DNA of 64,000 bases from Turbatrix aceti (taxonomy: Eukaryota > Nematoda > Chromadorea > Rhabditida > Panagrolaimidae), in NCBI GenBank assembly GCA_963969345.1, contig OZ017767.1, forward strand, positions 11,166,471-11,230,470, read 5' to 3'. A program made the translations under genes and the position numbers. Below, one piece after another: positions 57,913 to 64,000 of this stretch. The notes under the pieces were generated by a model. It was not told the DNA's origin and did not search any database. It saw only the letters and a list, made by a program, of their open reading frames with translations. Each line of letters opens with the position of its first letter. The stretch's first letter is position 1.

Positions 57913-59018
57913 TTACTTTAAACACGTAACAACAAAACTTCGCATATCTTCATTCCAAAATATAAATATCATTGTTGGAATATTTATTACTAATAATTTT
58001 ACAACAGGCCGAAATATAAGAATAGTAATTTCTAAAATTGTACTTATGGGAGTTGTTGGTAAAATTTCTAGACATGAAGGATACGCCGCAGTGTGAAACA
58101 AACAAAAGTGAACATCTTTTGTTTCATCCATTCCTTTAAAAATTGTGTTCAAAAGTGAGAAAAACATAGTTTGAATAGCCATTTTCCAAACACTAGAAGC
58201 ATATTGCGTGCCTGATTTCCATGAAACTACGGTAAAAAATTCTCGGAAATTTCTAAATCGTAGTTTGATGCTGAATAAAACTTCTAATCCAATTAAAATG
58301 TTTAAAATTGCTGTAAAATAGTTGTACCTATTTACAATTAGGATAAACGTCTGCAATTGTAATTTTCGACGTGTATGTTTTTACAGTTTAAAAAAATATT
58401 ACCTGAAAGTATTTTAAAAATATATCCATGACTATTTTTTGTATAAATATTTTGTCAAACACCTGTGCCGAAATCATGTAATCAAAAAGGCACGCTAAAT
58501 AACCAATAGTAGTTAGCCATAATCCAAAAAATAAATAATACGTGTAAAAGTTCTCAAAAACTTTTTCATTAATTCGAGGCAAAAAAAATACACAAAATTG
58601 ATTGACTGTCAGTGCAAAAACAAATAAATTTTGCAGAAATGTAAAATATGCTATTACAATATTCAATGACACTTCGGCTTGAAAATAATTCATTTCGACA
58701 TCTGGATAAATGTCGTCCCAAAATCCTGTGAAATCATTGACACCCCAAATTATGTGCAATATTAATTGTACCAATATAATTTGTGTCCAGATAATATAAA
58801 ACGGATATTTATAGAGTTCTGGATTCTAAAATTATTTTTGTTATTATTATTGTACGGATTAAAAAATAAAAAATATTTTATTATACCTTAAAAATATAAA
58901 CCAGTGCCATGATCATGATTGAAGCAGAGAATACAACTATAGTTGTCACTAACAGAGAAGTTATTTGATTTTGTGCTAGGAAGGTTAAACTAATCAACGT
59001 TATTTCAGAATACGGCAT
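57913..59018 (-). CDS. Nematode 7TM chemoreceptor, family unassigned
   Basis: Exons 59018-58887, 58825-58403 and 58350-57913 give 330 residues in phase 0, starting MPYSEITLISLTFLAQNQ. There are seven hydrophobic segments: TTIVVFSASIMIMALVYIF first, then YPFYIIWTQIILVQLILHII, FTFLQNLFVFALTVNQFCVF, YYLFFGLWLTTIGYLACLF and three more. The NQFCVFFLP motif after segment 3 is of the NRF/NRY kind seen in nematode serpentine receptors of the Srg superfamily. Intron signals are good. Intact. Confidence 0.75.
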
Positions 59019-59712
59019 TTTGACGACTAGAAAGTATCACAAACATAAATATAATTAACAACAAAATGTTGTTACTACCAAAAACTAAAAAATAATAATT
59101 TGTGGTGCAAATTGAAAACAAATATCACCTGTTTGCCCCCTTTTGCAAGATTTGGGCGGCGTGTATTCTTTAGTGCATGCCATACTACATTCAAAGAGGC
59201 ATCAACCGAAGCATCTGTTGTGAATAAACTACAAAATCTGGTACAACATGTTGTAGCTTATCCAATATGCGCTGTACTGGATACAGCAAGCTTTAATATA
59301 AATTTCTGAGGCAGGAAAAATAATTGTCAAATTTTTTACAGGTTTTTCTGGATCATAAAAACTAGATCGAGTTTTTATAACAAAAAAAATAAGATGAAAA
59401 GATTTTTAGAATTTTTGCTACTACAATTACAAAAGAAGAGGGGGATAAAATTTTTTTCACTATTTGCAAGTGTTTTCCGTGAGTTTTATTACACAAATAA
59501 TTTTTTTTATAAATATTATTTGTGTAGATACTATTTTACACAAATAAAACGATAGACACATATGGGAAAAAGGACAAGAAATGTCAGAATTTTTTGTTGC
59601 TAAATTTTATATATTTTTTTTTGAATTAGCGATAAATTCTTTTCCTGATAATGCTATTGATTATATTAGTAATTTTTTGAGTAATTTTTTATGCCAAAAT
59701 TAGAAGTTTTTA
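59019..59712. other. Intergenic to scaffold gap
   Basis: AT-rich. A + strand stretch at about 59100-59309 has more balanced codons, ending VLDTASFNINF, and might be an exon fragment, but no signals or family support it. ACACAAATAAT and its complement form a hairpin at about 59490-59527. Confidence 0.35.
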
Positions 59713-59912
59713 NNNNNNNNNNNNNNNNNNNNNNNNNNNNNNNNNNNNNNNNNNNNNNNNNNNNNNNNNNNNNNNNNNNNNNNNNNNNNNNNNNNNNNNN
59801 NNNNNNNNNNNNNNNNNNNNNNNNNNNNNNNNNNNNNNNNNNNNNNNNNNNNNNNNNNNNNNNNNNNNNNNNNNNNNNNNNNNNNNNNNNNNNNNNNNNN
59901 NNNNNNNNNNNN
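59713..59912. other. Assembly gap (200 N)
   Basis: Exactly 200 undetermined bases. It joins the chemoreceptor region to a second complete HflX locus, so the true distance and order are unknown. Confidence 0.99.
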
Positions 59913-60860
59913 TTTTTCGACGTGAGACAAGTTTTGTAGGATGGATGAAAAAAAATCAGAATAAGGAAATGTTTTTTTTCTGTTCCTTGCTGTCACGTGG
60001 ATGACGGCCGTGACTGACTGACTGGCTGGACGACCGGTCAGTTGATGGGATTAGAGATCTATGTATCCTTTCTTTTCCCACGCCACTTTTTTTATACACA
60101 GATGGGGCCACTGGTCAGGGGGAAGGTGGACTAGACACCGGTTGAGGAGTGGTAAAAGTTTGTTTTAAACAAAAGCTGGATTTTTTTCCTTGTGTTGCGC
60201 AATGGAATAAAAAAAAGCGGAGATCAGAAGGCGAACAATGGAAGGGTAGAGGTAATTAACTGGTTTAGACAATAGATAAAAAGTTGAGTTGGGAAATCAC
60301 TGGTCACAACAAGTGATTTATGTTAGGATGAGATCGGATGAAAGAGTGATGTCAGGTTGTTTTCTTGGAATCGTAAATTGAATTACAAGAGAAAAAAACT
60401 TGGAAAAAGGAATTTTACAAAAACATATACTACGTGCGAAAAAAATTTAAAAAATTATTTTTTTATTATTGTGCAAATTAAAAAACAAAAAAAAGGCATT
60501 TTTGTGCTAAAAATTAAAAAAATTTGTTTTTAAATAATCAGGAAATGCCAAAAATAATTACAAAATAAAACAAATTTTGAAAAAAGAGATTAAAAAATAG
60601 TGAAAAATATAACGTAACGTTTACTACGGTCGCTAAAAAATAATGTTCGACGTTCACGTAAAATAATTATTTGGAAGTAACGTTTTTTTAGTTCGTACCG
60701 TTCAGAGAAGTCACATTCACATCTTTTTCAATTTTTTGGTCTGTTGAATTTTGTGGTTGATTTCTAAAATTTATAATACATTTTTAAAATTTTCAACACA
60801 ACAAAAAACAATATAATTGTTATTTAAAAATAAAAAAAAATCGTGAATTGCAGACACCAA

Positions 60861-63254
60861 ATGTTACAACTGACTCACCTGCGGCCATTATGCTGCGCGG
60901 CTTTGACAAAATCAAGTTTGTGTCTTCAACTGGCCTTCACAGGCGGCCCAGGCGGTGCTAACACGTCTGCACGCCTTGCCCGCAGCACCCTGAACGGCCG
61001 ACTGCGAAGAAGACTGTCCACATCGGCCAGCGCGTGGTCATCATCATCCTCGTCTTCGGGGTCTGGATCCAGGGAGCCAGATGACGACGACGGACTTCTG
61101 TCCGGTGATTTTGATAAAATTGCCCGCGAAACCGGTGCTTCGCTACGCCTACCAACAGGCGTGGAATACAGAGGACACTCGATGGCAGCAGCTGGATCAC
61201 AGACACAGGGACACCTGAGGGGTGAGAACTTTTTTGTCATCCACCCACGCATTCGGTGGGGCGCACATTCGGCACCTGCGACGACGAGTCCCGAGTTGCA
61301 GCTGGAAGAAGCTGTGGCACTGGTTCGGACGTTGCCGGGATTCAATGTTTCGACGTGAGTTCTTTTTAAATTTTTGATGCAATAAATTAATTAATTAATT
61401 CTAATTTTAATAACATAAAAAAAATTTATTGTTAAAATTTTTTTTTGTTTAAAAACTGAAATAAATTTTCTTTATACTAATTAATTATTTAATTGATTGA
61501 TTAATTAATTACTTAATTAATGAATCAATTGATTAATTAGTTAACAAAAAAATTTTAAATTGGAAAATTGATTTTTTTACTGTAATTAATTAATTAATAA
61601 GTTAATTAATAAAAAAAACTTTTTTTAATGTAAAATGCATTTCAAAATCTACCGTATCTTTTGCAGATCTGCAATCGTCGGAACAGATTACAACACGAAG
61701 CGAAAACAAATCTGGGGAGCCGGACGAATTTCAGCACTTTTGGAACACAAATTGAAGCACAGTGCAACGGCGGTTTTCATCAATGTCGATATGCTGACAC
61801 CGAGTCAACAGGTTCGTACAAAAAAAATTAGAAAATAAATCAATAAAAAAATTTCCAGTCTACTCTTGCCAAAATTTTTGGCGTCCCAATCTACGATCGA
61901 TACAACATCGTTTTGCTCATCTTCAAACTCTACGCCAAAACCAAAGAAGCCCATCTCCAGATTGCGCTTGCAGAAATCCCGTATATCAGGTTTTATTTCC
62001 CCTTCCGGGTGTTTTTATACAATCTATCGATTTAGGCATCGCCTAAAATTCCTCGACCAACAACACGCGTCTCCCGACGCACTTCACGTGAATCAGGCAG
62101 TTACGACGCTGTCCCACAGCAAAGCCGATAAATTTGAGATCCTGCGTCTACGAGAGCACGCGCTCAAGAAGAAACTCAGGGCTGTCATGGAATCCAAGGA
62201 CGATGAGCTGCAGTATCGCCTGTCGAAGGGCGTAAAAGCAGCGAGGTCTATCGTCATTGCGGTCATCGGGTACACCAATGCTGGAAAGACGACGTTGGTC
62301 AAAAAGTGAGTGGAGATGAAAAAAAGTTTGAAGATGAATCACAAAAAATTAATTTTTTAGACGCGTCCAATTTTTTGTTGTAAATATTATTTTTCTTTTG
62401 TTATTTTTTTTTCAATTTTTGTACGAAATATTTTTTAAATTAGATTTTCAGTTTTTTTAATTTGCTTTTAAATTTTCTAATTTCAAAAAAAAATTTATTT
62501 TGTTACATAAAAAAATAATAATGCAATTTTTTTAGGCTGACAGGAGCAAAACAACTCCACGGAGAAGACAGACTTTTTGCCACTCTCGACACAACCGTCC
62601 ATGGCGCACTCCTGCCTTCAGGATGCCACGCCGTCTTTGCCGACACCATCGGATTTATCTCCAATCTTCCGGTCCAGCTTTTTGCTTCTTTTCAGGCGAC
62701 GCTGAAACACGTTTTTGGAGCTGTGAGTTTTTCTGACTTCCAACCATCGATTTCTGAAAACCTATGATTTTCAGGATGTTCTAATTCACATCCAGGACCT
62801 GTCACACCCGGACTGCGTCACTCAGCGCGACAACGTCATCGAGACCCTGACAAATCTCGGTTTGGAGTCATCTGTCGTCAATTCAATGATCACAGTTGGC
62901 AACAAAATTGACAAACTTGATTCCGGGCAACTTGAAGCCGTAGACGGCAGCTTACAGCTGATTTCCTGTGAAACAGGGGCTGGCATCGAGCAACTTATCC
63001 AGAAGATTGACGAAGTGGTCATCCGGATGTCAGGTGCCAAACGACGACGATTTAATCTCAAAGCTTCTAGCTCGGCACTTGGGTATTTGTACAAAAACAA
63101 TTTTATATCCTCAAACGGCCAGGTCAAAGAGCTGGAGGATGGAAACAGGCTCCAGGTGGAGGTCGTCATGACTGATGACCAATTTGCTGTTTTTCAAGCC
63201 TCTATGACGAAGGAGGGGTCGTCGAAGTTGAAAAAGATGGTTCAGAGTGTTTGA
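60861..63254 (+). CDS. HflX/GTPBP6-type GTPase, second complete copy
   Basis: Exons 60861-61354, 61667-61811, 61859-61989, 62036-62305, 62536-62722 and 62775-63254 have the same lengths as the gene at 47905 and give 568 residues. All G motifs (GYTNAGKTT, DTIGF, NKID, SCETGAG) are present. I noticed one amino-acid change, V to I in GVPVYDRYN, and a few silent changes. Intron 1 is only 312 bases because it lacks the foldback insertion. It could be an allele placed as a duplicate, or a recent paralog; both readings give an intact protein. Confidence 0.92.
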
Positions 63255-63297
63255 ATTTTTTTGATAAAAATAATAAGAAAATGCACAGACTTTCAAC

Positions 63298-63720
63298 CAA
63301 GGCATAAAATCCGGCCGGCCGGCCGCAAAAGCCGGCACGGCCGGCCGGCCGCGGCCGGCTGCGGGCCGGCTTTTCGATTCAAGGCCGGCCGAAAAAGCCG
63401 GGAAAAGCCGGAAAAATATTCGAAAGTTGATTTTTTTCGAAAAAAGAATGATTTTCTGACGTTTTTGTGCTTCATTCGTTTTTTTTTACTTTTTACCACA
63501 GGGGAATTTATTATTATGCATTTTTCCATAATATTAGGTTGTTTCCAAAAAAATTTTTTTCTAAATTTGGTCAAATTTTGCGAAAATAACCCTAAAATAA
63601 GGCACAAAAATTTTTTTCAAAAAATAGGTCGCGGCCGCGGCCGGCCCGGCTTCGGCCTGAAAATTTAGGCCGGCCGCAAGCCGGCCGGCGGCCTGATTTT
63701 TAGGCCGGTTTTATGCCTTG
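63298..63720. mobile_element. GC-rich palindromic MITE, second copy
   Basis: Same 423-base element, CTTTCAAC target duplication and position after HflX as at 51973-52395. Its presence in both copies means it inserted before the loci separated, unlike the foldback in intron 1. Confidence 0.88.
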
Positions 63721-64000
63721 CTTTCAACCTGAATGAAATTTGGACTGGATATGTTTCGTTTTGCATGCATTTTTGTCAGTTCCAAAAACATTTCAAGTAA
63801 AAAATAATAATTTTTTTGAAATTTTTGAAAAGTTTGAAAACAACCAACTGAGTGAGAAGCAAAATTTATTTGAAAGCATTTTTTTGGGGTTTTTGGGTAC
63901 CGAAATACGAAAATTTAGTAAACCGCATCCCCAACTTTAAAATAATATTTTTTTTGATTTTCAGTTTTGATGTTCATATTTTTTACACATCAATTACGAT

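Larger units (their letters stand above)
59913..64000. repeat. Duplicated HflX locus (copy without foldback insertion)
   Basis: Matches about 47057-52675, minus the 1.66-kb transposon in intron 1. Exons are nearly identical while noncoding parts show many small indels, for example extra AT-rich DNA near 60438-60560 and a 20-base insertion near 62395. This copy is more diverged from 46645-52675 than block B' is. Confidence 0.9.

Noticed and set aside
1..64000. CRISPR arrays, bacterial operons, tRNA or rRNA genes
   Set aside because: The window is eukaryotic; no regularly spaced direct repeats with spacers, and no cloverleaf or rRNA sequence was recognised by eye. A tRNAscan/Rfam run would be decisive.

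Overview
This is a eukaryotic, AT-rich window that I read as the genome of a rhabditid-type nematode. The evidence is compact genes with short introns, TTTTCAG-type acceptors (several only a few bases before a start codon, as for spliced-leader trans-splicing), nematode 7TM chemoreceptors, tandem DUF229 genes, a bestrophin, and an EGSG-repeat proteoglycan. I cannot name the species. Two runs of exactly 200 N (29086-29285, 59713-59912) are scaffold gaps.

Layout. 1-63: 3' end of an unknown + strand gene. 649-11333: eight tandem minus-strand paralogs of a small secreted protein family I do not recognise. Each has three phase-0 exons, a signal peptide, four mostly conserved cysteines, an RKKR furin-type site and a Y-x-GYY C-terminus; one copy is frameshifted. 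11789-18193: two tandem minus-strand DUF229 genes. 20265-21464: secreted endonuclease/exonuclease/phosphatase-family enzyme. 22867-25213: small membrane protein, then a bestrophin. 25441-25647: possible small gene. 26079-27185: NADH-cytochrome b5 reductase. 27464-38329: URB1/NPA1-like ribosome-biogenesis gene, interrupted by duplicated blocks. 39368-39970: chondroitin-proteoglycan-like EGSG-repeat protein. 45466-45971: small secreted Pro/Gln/Tyr-rich protein. 47905-51929: HflX/GTPBP6 GTPase, with a second full copy at 60861-63254 and an exon-1-only copy at 30546-31041. 54360-55519: Sra/Srab-like chemoreceptor. 56350-56623: tiny membrane protein. 56949-57743: 3' exon of an SLC17-like transporter. 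57913-59018: a second chemoreceptor.

The second half is a mosaic of near-identical blocks. 28091-29085 matches 35700-36695, 29286-31752 matches 46645-49111, 31756-35700 matches 41265-45209, and 59913-64000 matches about 47057-52675 minus one transposon. Breakpoints and one N gap fall on long palindromic (foldback) transposons: a TTAA-flanked family with three palindromic copies plus one solo arm and one relic, a TA-flanked CAGTGCG-ended palindrome, and a GC-rich element with an 8-bp duplication. Part of the mosaic is probably assembly or haplotype structure, but the blocks differ by substitutions and one shows a clean empty versus filled insertion site, so not all of it is simple double counting.

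The best candidate for something undescribed is the secreted-protein array at 649-11333. The TTAA foldback family is second.
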